Shown here piece after piece: positions 1 through 12,300 of a stretch of 64,000 nt of DNA. The translations under genes were made by a program, and so were the position numbers. The DNA is from Chiridota heheva (Eukaryota; Echinodermata; Holothuroidea; Apodida; Chiridotidae). Below the pieces are notes generated by a model. That model was not told where the DNA came from. It saw nothing but the letters and a program-made list of their open reading frames with translations, and made no database searches. The DNA lies in the NCBI GenBank assembly GCA_020152595.1, contig JAIGNY010004456.1:186001-250000 (forward strand), given 5' to 3'. Each line of letters begins with the position of its first letter. The stretch's first letter is position 1.

Positions 1-177
1 ATCATATTTTAAACAAATTAAGCCCATGTTGCCTCTAGATGTCCATATTTCTTTAGAATAATCTTGTTTTTTCTTGTAAAAACAGTCCGGGTACAACCCA
101 GAAAATAGGGTACTTAATATACCATAAAAAACAAGGAAAATTTACAGCCATTTTGACTCAAACATGCACTTAGATTG

Positions 178-722
178 CTTGTTTGTTTGTTTGATGAGGT
201 CTTAACGGCACCACGACAACGAGGGTCAAATTGTGCCTGAGAGGTCAGATCATTATAGAGGTAGGAAGGAAAGAAACCAGGGGGAGAATGAGAGAAATTC
301 AAGAACAAAAGTCAGAAAGCTGTGATTTAGAGAGAAGGTCATGAGTGAAACAAAAACAAGGTAGGGAGGGGGTGGAAGAAGAGAATTAAATATGGTTGTA
401 GAGGGATGCATGATGAAGGAAGGAGATAATTTGATCTGGAGGATTTTTCTGGAAGAACTCAGCAATTGAGTTGTGGGGAGCGAGGGAAGCTCTGGGAAGG
501 TTGTACAGCGGGAAAGCAAGGAGAACGTGATGGATAGTGAGGATGCAGTGGCAATTGTTACAGAGGGGTTGGGAGGAACCAATAAGCAGGTGGGAGTGAG
601 CGAGGTGGGTGTGACTAATTCTAAGACGGGTAATATGAACGTTGTCGATACGAGAGAGGTTGTTGATGGTGCATTTGATCGGGATTGTGGGCTGGAAGAC
701 ATGGCACTTTGATAATGGGATG
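178..722 (-). mobile_element. 3' end of an RNase-H-bearing non-LTR retrotransposon, 5'-truncated
   Basis: Read on the minus strand, this stretch matches the 3' part of the element at 53741-54444: the same order of a CCHC-like knuckle (PLCNNCHC), a following LT..H stretch, a proline-rich low-complexity tail and a 3' end in a short CAAA-type repeat (178-195). The translation is broken by frame changes, so it is dead. The family is non-LTR (Jockey/I-like) because the other copy has an RNase H motif just upstream. Only the terminal ~540 bp are left here, as expected from 5' truncation during target-primed reverse transcription. No clear target duplication is visible. Confidence 0.7.
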
Positions 723-1293
723 TTTACATTTTCTGCTCTGGATTGCTACAATTTCTATCCGCTACTGTTAAATTTGGAAAAATATGAATATTCAAAAGTT
801 TTCATCGCTCCCTTTTAAAATTCACCATCACCTTTTTTTTTACTCTGTTTATCGGGATGCTCACAGACTGAAAAATGCAAATAACGATTTAACTCTATAG
901 AAAATAAAGATATGAATTCGAAAATGCATGATTTCCCATTAGATCCAGTCTTTAAATTATGAGAATGTTTCATAACATAATCTAAGAAGTGACATATCTT
1001 CAGCATTCTAAACAGTGTAGATGCTAAACTAAAGACTAGTTTAGGGGGAGTGGAGGGAATTGTACAACCCTTTTAATAGCTCCTCCGTACTTCACCTTAC
1101 AATGAGCAAGAAAAATAATTCTCAAATAATAACAGAATTGATTATCATTGTTACAAAACTCCTTATGCAACTACTTGTACATGATTGCAAGCATAGTACA
1201 TTCCTCACATGGAAAAGAAATAAGGAAATAAGAAGGTAAATTATTCACGCCCTCTATCATAATTGCTTTAAAAGGAAAACCAATTTACCAAAT
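723..1293. other. Gene-free AT-rich stretch
   Basis: No coding exon, RNA gene or repeat that recurs elsewhere in the window was recognised here. It separates the retrotransposon end on the left from the inverted-repeat element that begins at 1294. Confidence 0.5.
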
Positions 1294-2511
1294 TATGGTG
1301 CGGCATCACGGAATATATTCGGTAAAAAAAATATGTCTACTGTAATAATATATGAGCCCTAATACAAATATCCCTTAAAAACAAATATGTACCTGTTGCT
1401 CTAAAAATATATACATGTTAAAATATATGTCTACTTATTGTAAATATATTTCTTAAATAATCATATATGCTGCCCTAAAAATATATGTATGTTTAAATAT
1501 GTCTCCTTATTGTACAAATGTTTCTCAAATGAATATATATGTTGCTCTTTCCTTATTGTAAAATGTTTCCTTATTGTAAATATATTTCTTAGAGAATATA
1601 TGTTGCTCTAAAAATATATACATGTTAAAATATATGTCTACTTATGGTAAATATATTTCCCAAATAAATATATATGTTGCTCTAAAAATATATATGTTTA
1701 TAAAAATATATTTTGTCTCTAAAACTCATTAATGTGCTTGCTTGAATATATTGTACATATACAAAAAAAAAAAAAAAAACTTTTCCTATGAAAATATATT
1801 GCTTGAAGCAATATGTATTTGCTACCTAGCTAAATATATATGTTCTTTAGCACAAGTTTATTTTCTACATGAATGTTTGTGTATAAATTGAAAAAGTGTT
1901 CCTAACCAAAATATGTTTCCTAAATCGAAAAAAAAAACAAAATACATGTAAACCAAATATATGTTCCCATTTGGAAAGTTTTATATATTCTCCCTTTTAG
2001 AAAAATGGCTACTTAAAAATACCTAATAAATCTTTTCCTGAAACCAGGGAGTTGCTAAAGTCTAAAACTAAATGGACTGCCCTTCCAAAAAACACATTCG
2101 CCACGAAAATATATTGCTACAGAAAAATATATGGCTATGTGAAAAAACTACATGTTGGTTAACTGAGCATGGATAATGTGCATACTTTGGTAGAGGACCT
2201 ATCAACCAAAAACATACTTGTAGTACAATAGAAGACAAATTTCATACAATTGGACCACCATGAGCTGAAATATTTACCACAAAACAAGCTGCATGGAGTG
2301 AGATATCTGATACTCTTGAGACTGAACAGACACATGGTCAACATGAATAGGGAATAACCCTTTTTATAAATTGTTGTTAAAAGGTGCCTGGTGTATAAAA
2401 TAAAATCATCAAATGAAATAAAGAATTTAGAGCATGGAGTATATATCTCATGAATAAAGTAACAACAAATGTAAACCGAACAGGATTAAACATTTGTGAT
2501 ATTCTAAAACT

Positions 2512-2741
2512 CAGGGGCCTAGCCAAGGGGGAATGGGAGAGGATTGTTACCCAACACCAGAGCCCCAACTTTTTTGAGGAAATTTTCAAAAATTGGAAAA
2601 TCTTTGTTTTATTTATCTTTCTTGTTTCTTTAACTCAAAATTGCCATCAGAGCGGGCTAGATTAGGACAATTCGTTTTGGGAGTGGGGTTTTAGGACCTT
2701 CTCGAACCCCTCACTATTTTAATGCTGACTACCCCTTCCTG
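2512..2741. repeat. Decayed MITE-like repeat related to the one at 11207
   Basis: This lies in the spacer of the inverted-repeat element. It shares with 11207-11424 an opening GGCCTAGCC/GGTATAGCC, a central stretch around AATCTTTGTTT, the phrase GCGGGCTA/GTGGGCTA and a closing TTTTAATG..GGCTAC-like end. The terminal repeats are eroded and no target duplication is visible. Identity rests on comparison with the better-preserved copy. Confidence 0.5.
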
Positions 2742-3636
2742 TTTTCCATGTGGTAAATAAAGAAACTTGGGAAAATATGGGGAAATTATATAAAACAGAA
2801 GAAAGATTATACCACAAGTTAATTTGATTTTCCCTTTGCAAGAAGGAAACACCAATCCGTATGCCCCACTTCCGTCAATTAACTTCAAACAAATGGAATG
2901 ATTTCTGTTGCATGGACATGAAGCGGATTTATTGATTCGCACTGTATATGATTATGATACAGGAAATATTTATATACACTATTAGTCCAAGCAAATTTAT
3001 TCCCTGTCCGACATGTAAAGTTTTCCTCAGGGTTTCCCTCCAGTACTGGATAGCCTATTTGTTATCTCATCACCCACATATACATACACGTGGGGATGAG
3101 ATATTGTAGCCGCTTTGCTGTATAGGCAAATAACTACTGCCTGTACCTCCTACACTACATGGCCACTTCCTTGATATTAGGGAGGGCTAGTGTGGCCCAC
3201 CAGGGGATCTCATATGATGACCTTATGTCAAGGGTTAGGGGTCATAAGTTTTTTTAGAACGGAACAAATTTTGGTGATTTTTGCATCTGTCCGTGTGTGT
3301 GTGTATGCGTTTGCAACTGTGCATCAATTAATTTTGTGTCACTTAGTACAACTCAAAAACTGTAATACACACATGAACCAAAACTGGTGGACAGGTACCC
3401 CTGGCCCGGAACTTTTGTCTCTAAGGTTTTGGGGTACAAAGGTCAAAGGGGACAAGTTTTTGGTGATGGCTGTATCTTTTGAACAAATTACTTGGTATCT
3501 TTACAAATTGCATAGGTGGGTAGGATTTAGCATTCTTACAAAACTTTAAAATAATTGGAGGTCAAAAGGTCAAAGGCCATGGGTTAAAAAAGAGTTTCTT
3601 ATATAATTGAATATTTTGCGGATTCTTAAACTAAAT

Positions 3637-4040
3637 AAGTACAAGACCTGTACCTACCCTATGTTGTACCATGACACCTTGGTACATGGATTTGTGTCCC
3701 GTATAGACTCTGGGGTCAACGGTCAAAGGGTACAGAGCTATTTATCTTTTTTTCACCATTTCCTCTATTGTTATGGAATGGTACGTGTGATGTGAGCATG
3801 AATAGTGTCATACAGTAGGGTGTGATAAATGTAAAAAAATCAGAAGTTATGACAGTGATTAAGGTCATAAGTCAGAGGTCAAATATGTGATTTTAGGGGG
3901 TAATTATGTACTAATTTGTACATTTTTGCACCATTTTTAACTCAAAAAGTACAAGACCTATACCAACCCTATGTTGTACCATGATACCTTCTATATGAAT
4001 TTGTCCCTGTAGACTCTTGGGTCCATAGGTCAACGGTCTG
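3637..4040 (+). repeat. Tandem repeat, two units of ~310 bp
   Basis: The phrase AAGTACAAGACCT starts at 3637 and again at 3947, each followed by CCCTATGTTGTACCATGA, then GTAGACTCT, GGGTC and a GGTCAA phrase. Recurrent GGTCAAAGG phrases also occur upstream (3420-3580), so the array may have begun as more than two units. No protein is recognised. Confidence 0.6.
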
Positions 4041-4441
4041 TTTGTACTCCCATGGGTAGTACAATCCACCAATATGCCTAAAGAAAGATAGCCAAGCCTG
4101 TCTCAACATCTGTTTGTACTCGAGCTCACATGTGCAGTGCAATCCATCAAAAGTCACAGAGCTATAGTGACCCTGATAGCTATTTCCCCCACCATGCTGT
4201 ACGCTAAAGGAGATGAGATCAGCAACTTCATGGATTGCTTTTTTTTTTTTTGATCCAGCGGGTAGTAAAGGCTACCGAATTGGCTACTAGGGGCAGTGAT
4301 AATGTTATAGAGTATCCCTGCTAGGGGGATGTAATTTTAAATGCATCTGCATGCTGGCGTAAAGATAAATGCAAATGTGTTACCCTTAACTTTGTTATAC
4401 CCAATTTATTTCAACCTGGTAACCGGAACCATAGCTTTCAC

Positions 4442-4597
4442 CAATGACGTAGCCAGATGGGAAGGGGGAGGGAGGGGGGTGATCATTCCCATTACTTTAA
4501 TCCACCGGTTGAGATCTGCACATGTCAGCACAGCAAATTTTTTCAGTTTCTCCTGCAACATGGAAATCCATTCATGGAAATCCTAGCTACACCACTG
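4442..4597. mobile_element. hAT-like MITE, 156 bp
   Basis: The ends are inverted: CAATGACGTAGCC at 4442 and, read inward from 4597, CAGTGGTGTAGC. The flanks GCTTTCAC (4434-4441) and GCTTGCAG (4598-4605) agree at 6 of 8 positions, as expected for an old 8-bp target duplication of the hAT superfamily. It is too short to encode a protein and is non-autonomous. Confidence 0.6.
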
Positions 4598-4889
4598 GCT
4601 TGCAGGCTAAGAATGCATAATTTCAAACCCACATGACCGTGAATAATTTGGGAAACATAGGGCAATGTTACCACTCAATGCCATAAATTCTCTAAAAGTT
4701 TAGTAGCCTTTGGAAAATTTGTGAATAATTGGATAAGAAGCCGTCTTTTCCTACTTTCTGGATGAGAATTACAGTCCTGACTACAATGACATGACAGTTC
4801 AAGGCCCCCTCCTCCCCAGCTGAACGTCAAAGCAATCTCCAAGCTACATTGCAAACAATATCCACGGACCACGGAGCAAATTTTTCATT

Positions 4890-5440
4890 CACTTTTGTGC
4901 AATTATTTTTCTATTTTTGGGAAATATATGGTTCTTTTTTTTCCGATTGGGGAATTTTGTCATTTTCGGGAATTCTCCTTAAAATTTCCATAAATGTTTT
5001 GACAATTTGGGACAATTTGGGAAATTTTGTTCATTTTGGGACTATTTTCTTTAATTTTGAGGACATTTTTGTCAATTTGAGGAAAATTTTATTCATTTTT
5101 GGGCAGTTTCCTTAAAATTTTAGTGAATTGTTTGACAATTTTAAGAAAATTTCAGGCAATTTTCTTTGATTTTGAAGAAATTTTTGAGAGCCTTTTTTTT
5201 TTTATCTATTTTTGGAAAATTCGTTGACAAATTTCAAATAATGCTAACAAATATATGTACATTTCTAAAAATAATTCTTGATTTTTGGAAATTTTGTTCA
5301 TTTGGGTAACTTTTTTAAATTTTGGTAACTGTCAATATTAAGTTTTTATTTTTTATTTTCAATGTTCAAAAATTTCCATCATTTTTATGTAGTTTTCTTT
5401 AATTTTTAGGAAATTTTTGTCAATTTTCATGTAAAGTTTG
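4890..5440. repeat. T-rich degenerate tandem repeat
   Basis: Successive units vary around phrases such as TTTTGGGAAATTTTGTTCAT and TTTAATTTTGAGGA, with a loose period near 55-60 bp. The A-rich complement of the same pattern fills 16890-17745, so the same satellite-like sequence sits twice in opposite orientation. A shorter T-rich stretch of the same type is at 46021-46140. Open frames over it come from lack of stops in low-complexity sequence and are not genes. Confidence 0.6.
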
Positions 5441-5962
5441 TTGTAGTATTTATTGACCAATTTGTTCCAGTAGATTTAGGCAGACATATTTTTTGCTAGA
5501 AAAGGTATTTTAGAAGCAGTGAAAATAAGAAGTATACTAAACATTTTAAGATTCTGCCGGCAAAGGTTACTGTCTGCAAAGATTATTGTCAGAGAAGGAT
5601 ATCAATGTCTGTGAAGGTTGATGTTTGTGATGGTTTCTGTTGGAGAAGGTATAATTGTACGGAACATAATTTGACAGCGAAGGTATTGTATTAGCTATTT
5701 AGTGAATATTTATTTCAACAGAACATGTTGTAGGAAAACATGTATAGCAACGTATATATTTGTTTACGTAATATATTGACAATAAGGAGACATATTTTTG
5801 TGAAAGATATATATTTTTCGAGCAATATAGATATTCTATTTGGGAAATACATTGACAATTAGAAGACATATATTTTGTGACAGATATATATTTCTTGAGC
5901 AATATATATTTATATGAGAAATATTGGGGAAAATATTTACAATAAGGAGACATATATTGTGA

Positions 5963-5964
<2 letters not shown>

Positions 5965-6051
<87 letters not shown>
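5965..6051. repeat. (TA)n microsatellite
   Basis: About 43 uninterrupted TA dinucleotides inside the right arm of the inverted-repeat element. Confidence 0.95.
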
Positions 6052-6052
<1 letters not shown>

Positions 6053-6557
6053 TTTTGAGAAATATATTTACAAGGAGACATATTTTGTGACAGATATATA
6101 TATATTTTAAAGAAATATTTTTGTATTTATCTGGGAAATATATTCACAATAAGGAGACATATTTTGTGACATACATTTATAGAGCAACACTTATTTCTTA
6201 AGGGGATTATATTTACAATAAGGAAACAAATTTTGCCACATATATATTTTAGGGCAATATATATATATATTCATTTGAGAAATATATTTACAAATAGGAG
6301 ACATATATTTAAACATACATATATTTTTAGAGCAGCATATATATTTATTTGAGAAATATATTATAATAAGGAGACAAATACATTTCAATTTGTATGTTTT
6401 TAGAGCAACATATATTAGGATATATAGACATATATTTTCATTTGAGGCACATATAGTTTTTTTTAAGGGATATAAATTTGAATCTTAATAGGGTTCATAT
6501 ATCATTACAGTAGACATGTATTTTTTTACCAAATACATTCCGTGATATCGCGCCATA

Positions 6558-8054
6558 CAAAAGGATGATTATTAATATTGTTAATGATCGAGCTATAATC
6601 CCGAGCAATGATTGATGTTGTCCAAATTGTCTTTCCTGATCATATTTATTCACAATGTATTATACAGTTTCAGACTTGCGGTTTCAATTGGACTGTTTTT
6701 CAGTTTTACTTTGTGGCAATTGCTATACATCACTGGTATATATCAATTCAAGCAAGAAATATTTCGACAAGCGAAACACAAGAATAGGTGAACACTTTAT
6801 GTGCTCCAATTCTTAAATATAGTAGTATACTAATATCAATTAAAAGATGAATGTGGATAGTTTATAGATGACAGCAAAATGAAAATTTGTATTTCAAAAA
6901 TGCATGCACAAATATACAGTAGGTATATGTATAGTTACATTAATTTACACAGTTTGAACCACAAAAAAAATCCTGTCAATGCAGATTTACGATTTTGCAA
7001 TATTTTTGCCTTAATATACAATTTCTTTCTTGTGTGGGGAGTCCCACATTGACTTTTGATGTCAACCTCTAAAATGTAGGGTGTCAAAAAACAAAAAAAA
7101 GGGGTGGGGGGGGATCCAACCATCATTTTTTGATACACCTTTAAGTTGCATCTTGGTTATAAGTGATGCACCATTAGGGTATGTATTAGGGGGAAGCATT
7201 TGTTCCAAGTTAAAGGCCATGTTCAAATAATAGAAATTTAAGTTGTGTTTTATTTCATTGTCCTAAGTCAGGGAAATTCCCTTTTCCCCCAAATCCCACC
7301 TACAGTCACCATTGTTATAAACTTGATTTTAACATCTCTTTTCCAAATGCAGAATGTTATAGTTGTGGTTGATGCTTATTATCACTTTGCCCACAAAATT
7401 GTGCTCTGATAATTTCCTACAGAAGCTGGAAGAGTTTAAAAGCTAACAGAAAAGTTCATGTGTGGTTCACTTGCAATAGCTTGATAGCAAACGTTTTTAT
7501 GTAGTACATACTATGTACAGAACACAGGTCTACCTTGTGCTAATGATATTTCCACTAAAAAATATTACCCCATATCTTTCCCTTAACAGACACATATTCC
7601 CCAAAAGGTGTTTTTTGCATTAAATTTAGAATATGACCTCATCGAAAGGCATTGCTTGGCTTAATACCAAACAGTGGGCTTGTTATGACATGTTGTTACA
7701 CAACCATAAAACATGTGAAAGAGAGGTTATTTGCTTGAGGTGGCAAGACACATTGATCACACCTACAAGTATTCTTTGACGTGATATTAATTGTGTAGGC
7801 AGGGAGCTGCTACAAAGTAACAGCTCCCTGGTGTGGGCATTTACAACTGGAGTGTAGAAAAATCAAATTCCCAAGTTTTGGAATAGTACAACATTTGAAT
7901 TTGAACTTCAATTTTCCATGTAATTTACAAAAAGTGAAGACGTAACATTGATTGCTTTTTTTAAAGACCTGTAAACCTTTGTGAAAAATGGGTTCTTTGT
8001 TGCTTTTTTATTCTTCTTCGAATATGATTTGAAATTTATTTTTCAGTATAATAC
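6558..8054. other. Intergenic or intronic stretch without recognised gene
   Basis: Nothing coding was recognised. The only structured item is the 31-bp palindrome at 7800-7830, listed separately. If the minus-strand Src-family gene continues leftwards, this and all sequence left of 23735 lies in its second intron or beyond. Confidence 0.5.
7800..7830. mobile_element. 31-bp palindromic insertion with 7-bp flanking duplication (candidate)
   Basis: The arms CAGGGAGCTG (7800-7809) and CAGCTCCCTG (7821-7830) are perfect reverse complements. After one mismatch, three more inner pairs (TAC/GTA) surround an AAA loop. The flanks GTGTAGG (7793-7799) and GTGTGGG (7831-7837) match at 6 of 7 positions. 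The length of 31 bp and the CAGGGAG outer arm are shared with the insertion at 45241-45271, whose insertion status is clear because it breaks a retrotransposon frame. Confidence 0.5.
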
Positions 8055-8234
8055 TGACCTCCATGGTGTAGTGTTTAATGCTTTGTCCTCTCACCCGCAC
8101 GTCCCGGGTTCGAATCCCAGTGGATCTGCAACCAGTGACTTCACAACTAGTTATCAAAGGCCGTGGCCATCTTGATATAATGTCCAGCAGTGGATGCTTT
8201 CGGGACGTTAAACCTTGCTATGCTATGCTATGCT
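8055..8234 (+). mobile_element. tRNA-derived SINE (family A)
   Basis: The left end is tRNA-like. It has an A-box-like TGGTGTAGTG (8064-8073) and a perfect B-box GGTTCGAATCC (8107-8117) at normal spacing, together the internal RNA polymerase III promoter. The tract CTCTCACC before the B-box resembles the anticodon arm of tRNA-Glu(CTC), which is inference. A non-tRNA body follows: ATCAAAGGCCGTGG (shared with 24483-24774), then TTCGGGACGTTAAACC, and a 3' tail of TGCTA repeats. No clear target duplication is seen. Confidence 0.8.
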
Positions 8235-8710
8235 TTAAAGCAAATCTATCCTTATGATGCTGTTTAAACTTCTGTGCACAGTAAATTTACACCAATCTGA
8301 ACATAATAATATACCTTTTCCCTTACATGTTTACAGCAATTCATCTTCACATGAATCATTCTGGTATTTGAACAAGATATACTACCAGATCTATATCATA
8401 CTGTATATTCTGGACCCTGCTTGAGTATGTTGCCCCCTGAGACCATGGGGGCTTTCTCACGGTATTGGTAGTAGAAATTCACATATACTGTAAAATACAC
8501 TTATAGTAATCCTTTCAATTGTCATATGTACAGTATTTATATGTTAGAGGACTAGAAAGAATTTGATGACAACCAGAACCAAATGGTTTTGTGGTTCCAA
8601 GTTCTTTTTTCTTTTTTTTTACATAAGCTGCTTAATTTGCAAAATTTGTATTACTTTAATTGTCATGTTAGTGCTTATCATGAAATATTTGTTCCATGAT
8701 ATTCATTCAT

Positions 8711-9185
8711 AAGTCACACCCACCATGATTTTTTTTGACAACATTAGCATTTGCACAATAATTAACAACATTATCATAGCAATTATGATGCAAAAACGGC
8801 AGCTCATTTATTATATTTCAAGAATTTGTCAGTAAGCCCTGCCCACTCATTAATTTTCATATCACTACCCCAATATTAGAACATGTATGTACAGACCATG
8901 ACCCACAGTGTACCTGATATAGCATAAATCTGATATACTGTTCATGAAATACAGTATGGTGTTTACATCATTTTAACACTTTCACATTAAGCCACGCCCA
9001 CCACGCATACTAATGACATCTGCTGATAACCTAAGCATGTGCACAATACCTAAGAAAGTTATCATGCCCAAAGTTATTATGCAAATATACAGTTGCTCAA
9101 ATATACTTTGTCAAAATTTTCACTGCAAGCCCCGCCCACTTATTAATAAGCATGATATCACTACCAAAAAAAAAAATTAAGTGCA
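8711..9185 (+). repeat. Tandem duplication, unit ~283 bp
   Basis: TAAGTCACACCCACCA at 8711 and TAAGCCACGCCCACCA at 8994 open two parallel copies. Each continues with a TGCACAATA phrase, TTATCAT, an ATTATGCAAA-like phrase, then AAGCCC(T/C)GCCCACT and TGATATCACTACC or a similar ending. Divergence is considerable. No coding content. Confidence 0.65.
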
Positions 9186-11206
9186 ATGTGGTTTTCCAAC
9201 CTTGATAAATAGTTAAAATATCTTGGAAGTACAGCTACAGTGTGACATCACACTGATGTGAATTAGGTACCAGTCACTTTTCTACACACTGGGAATCTGA
9301 ATTGTGATTCTTAAACAGAATAAGATACCAACATGGGTTTTTTTTAGCTTACAATGATCTACTGTACAGTAAACTCGTTAGAGCCTCAAATAAACTCATT
9401 TGATATAGATATTTTACATAAATTGTGAATTTACTTCATGGTTGGAAATCTTATTTTCCTGCAATATCTATTTTGAATTAAAACTTTTCTATAAATTTAA
9501 GGTTCTTCTTTCTTCATCCTTCTATTTTGTTTGTTGATCAAGACAGTAAACTTTCTCTTCTGCTGAAAACTGTAGTATTTCCCTTATTTGTAGACAAAGC
9601 AATGATACTCAGAACTTAAATTTTATGATGAGTAATCTATTTGAATTCATTGTTTCTTATTGTAAGTTTCATTTGTGATCTGCTGAATGTGTAGTTTTAT
9701 CTAAATGTGTCCTGTATGTTATGTTTATACACAAAAAAGCTTGTTGACTAATTGTTAAAATAAAAATGAATTTGACTTAACCACAGCCTATTTAAATCTA
9801 TAAATCTGAAATTTAAAAAAAAACATGCTTGAACCCCCACAGTATGTTTGAGAAGTTTTTATTGAATAAATAATCAAAACTTAGATAGATTAAAGCATAA
9901 TATTTTCCTCTGATAATCTTTATCTCATATACCCATAAAGTGACAACATTGACAACACTTGTATCACATTATATTCTAAAAATAGTACTATAGAAATGTA
10001 TGTAGAGGAACCACTGCACTACTTTAGGTGAAACAAAATGCAACCAACTGTTGAATTCCCACTTGATATATATGTATTTAACACAGCTTGTTCAATAAAA
10101 TTATTTAACACTAACTGCTACTTAATATCAAGGAAACTAATACAAAACGTGCAGTTTGAGAGATCAATCCAGACAGTTCTACCTCTGAAACTTCCTCATT
10201 TGAACAAGCGTGAAAAGATTAGTAAGCCATTGCAATGACTTGTTGTGAAGAGGCTTGTGGGGTTACAGCACTTCCTTGCTGTTCTTTCATGCAACTGATT
10301 AAATTAACCTGTCTGAGTTAGATTATTGACAGCTTTTTCAACGAATCACCACATGAATTTGCCTAGCAACAAAATCTGCGTAACTAAGCGGGGCAAACAT
10401 CCTACACGGTATTGGTACAGTACAGCTAGCTAGCAGTGCGTGCCTTATATAGTCAATGCAATTTACAGTACAAAATAAATTCTGCACAGGAGAGTGATGG
10501 CAAAATAGTGAACAAAAATTGCACTTACAGGCTGCAGGCTTTGTAAATCTGATTGCTGTTACCCAGAATGCTAAGCAAACAGAATTTTGTTTATCCCTTT
10601 TGCTAAAATCTATAAAGATCCGAGATGTGCCATAAATGGATCAAAGCTTGCGACAGGCCTCACGAATTATCTAAATGTCAATGCATTGGTACTGCATGAT
10701 TGCAGATTTGAGGTTTGTTTGCCTCCACCTAGTTACTGCATTGCTATGATGGGTGTGGCTTATTTCATAACTCAAGAGACGTTAATTGCCTGTATGATAC
10801 AGTGTCTGACAGCTTACTGACTGTGAACAAAAAGATGACAGAACAAAAGAATGCTGACAGCAGCATCATGGGTATTTCATTCCTTTGTTGACTTGGGTCC
10901 TGTAATAGCAACCTATTGTCTCCATGATGATGATAGAGTTTTTTCATATATAAAGTATGTAAACTATCTTGTAGTATGGCTACTGTACATACATGTAGCG
11001 TGATGTACCTTTAACATACAATAAGAATTTAAAAGTTTCATTTAACTTATTTATGGCTGTTTGAAAGCTTTAGAAATATAAACCCATTAATTATACAATC
11101 ATTTGAAAAAAGGTTCAGGTTCATGCTGTTTAGTAGCATATTGGCATTTTACATGAAGTGCCAGAGAGATTTCAACTAAAATATAACAAAAGTAATGAGA
11201 CAGATG
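9186..11206. other. No gene recognised
   Basis: AT-rich sequence with only short chance open frames. I found no splice-bounded exon of a recognisable family, no RNA gene and no clear repeat shared with the rest of the window. Confidence 0.45.
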
Positions 11207-11424
11207 CAGTGGTATAGCCACAGGGGGGATAGGGGTCCAGACCCACACACCCCCACCCCCCACACTTTTTCAAGAAGATTATCTTTGTTTTTTATATCTC
11301 TTTTGCTTTAAAAAAAAAAAAAAATTGACCTCAGAAGTGGGCTAAATTTGAAGACTTTGTCTTGGGAAGGGAGTCTAGGACTTTCTTGGACCCCCACACT
11401 GTTTTAATGTTGGCTACGCCACTG
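11207..11424. mobile_element. hAT-like MITE, 218 bp
   Basis: It opens CAGTGGTATAGCC at 11207 and closes with the inverted end GGCTACGCCACTG at 11424. The flanks GACAGATG (11199-11206) and GGCAGATA (11425-11432) match at 6 of 8 positions, consistent with an 8-bp hAT target duplication. The body is non-coding, with a C-rich tract (11245-11266) and an A-run. The repeat at 2512-2741 is a more decayed relative. Confidence 0.65.
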
Positions 11425-11464
11425 GGCAGATATTATGGGTAAGAGAGAGTATGTATCAAAAAGA

Positions 11465-11540
11465 GGTAGGTAGGTAGGTAGGTATATTGGGTATTTCACA
11501 TAAGGTTACACTAAGATGTCCATGCCTGTTTTGTTCAAAC
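11465..11540. repeat. (GTAG)n-associated dispersed repeat
   Basis: About four GTAG units are followed by a GGGTATTTCACAT phrase, AAGGTTACA and AGATGTCCA. The same order (GTAG array, GTGTATTTAACAT, AAGGTTACA, AGATGTCCA) occurs at 30697-30780, so the microsatellite is part of a dispersed repeat. Confidence 0.55.
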
Positions 11541-12055
11541 TAAACTACTGTTAAGTTACCTAAAATAATGAAATGTGGCAGAAATAATTTTACAAATATG
11601 GTTTGTACATGAAGAAGGTATAGGAAATAAACCCATTGCTTAAGAACTTGACATCAATTTAGGTTTTCTATTTTCCATTTTAAAGTTTGTAGAAGTATCT
11701 GTATTAAATAATATTTAAAAAATTAGTAGGAAATCAAGAATATGTTGGCGTAGGAGTTGCGGGTAGTTGTAGGAATTGAAAAGGATTGGAATTTAAAATG
11801 AAATGAAGTTGACAACAATAGTCCTTTCTTGCCTCCATGAGTTTATCAAGTTTATTCTTTGCCTTAATGACCTTGAATTTTCTTAGGATATATCTTACAA
11901 TTTTCACATTTTTTTTTTTTGATTGAGAAATGGCAATCAAAATTCAACTAAACTTCCTTCAAGTTACTACCTGAGATCTATGTTGTTTTTTTGAGAATAA
12001 ATTACCTTTGAAGTATCATTTTCATCTGGTCTCAATATAAGACAAAATACAGTAT

Positions 12056-12300
12056 TAAAGGGTTACTTCAGTGGTAAAGCATGTTCATCTTATATGAAGG
12101 AGAACTTTGAAAGAAACAAAATGGTGAAGAAAGGATTCAAAAATCTTATTTCTTTAAGGAGATATTTAAGTTTAAAGTTTGGTATCATTTGTGTAGAAAT
12201 GACTGAAATCAGACTAGATGTGATGTCATAACCTCGGATTTCTTAAAGTCTTTATGTATTCTATCATATTTTGTCCTGCAATTTTGTGGCCTAAAGATCA
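12056..12300 (+). repeat. Dispersed repeat copy (family R1)
   Basis: It starts near AAGGGTTACTTCAGTGGTAA and continues CATCTTATATGAA, GAAAGAAACAAAATGGTGAA, a TTTAAAGTTTGGTATCATTT phrase and GATGTGATGTCATAA. Related copies are at 23889-24010 (plus), 24265-24440 (minus) and 24450-24900 (plus, split by a SINE). Non-coding. Confidence 0.6.

Larger units (their letters stand above)
1294..6557. mobile_element. Candidate foldback element with ~0.85-kb inverted arms
   Basis: The outer ends are inverted copies: TATGGTGCGG at 1294 and its counterpart TATGGCGCGA reading inward from 6557, followed on both sides by a shared ATCACGGAAT and a poly-A/T stretch. Inside, both arms (about 1294-2150 and 5690-6557) are built from the same degenerate subrepeats, with recurring phrases TTGCTCTAAAAATATAT and TCTCCTTATTGTAAATAT. 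Long arms made of subrepeats are typical of foldback elements. The 3.5-kb spacer carries other repeats and no transposase. No convincing target duplication was seen, so two independent inverted copies of one repeat remain possible. Confidence 0.5.

Noticed and set aside
2041..2075. Third 31-bp palindromic insertion (CAGGGAGTTG at 2045)
   Set aside because: The complementary right arm is missing or too decayed and the flanks show no duplication.
8056..8128. Functional tRNA gene
   Set aside because: A- and B-boxes are good, but the acceptor stem ends do not pair, the sequence runs into a SINE body with a repeated tail, and a related SINE occurs at 24483.
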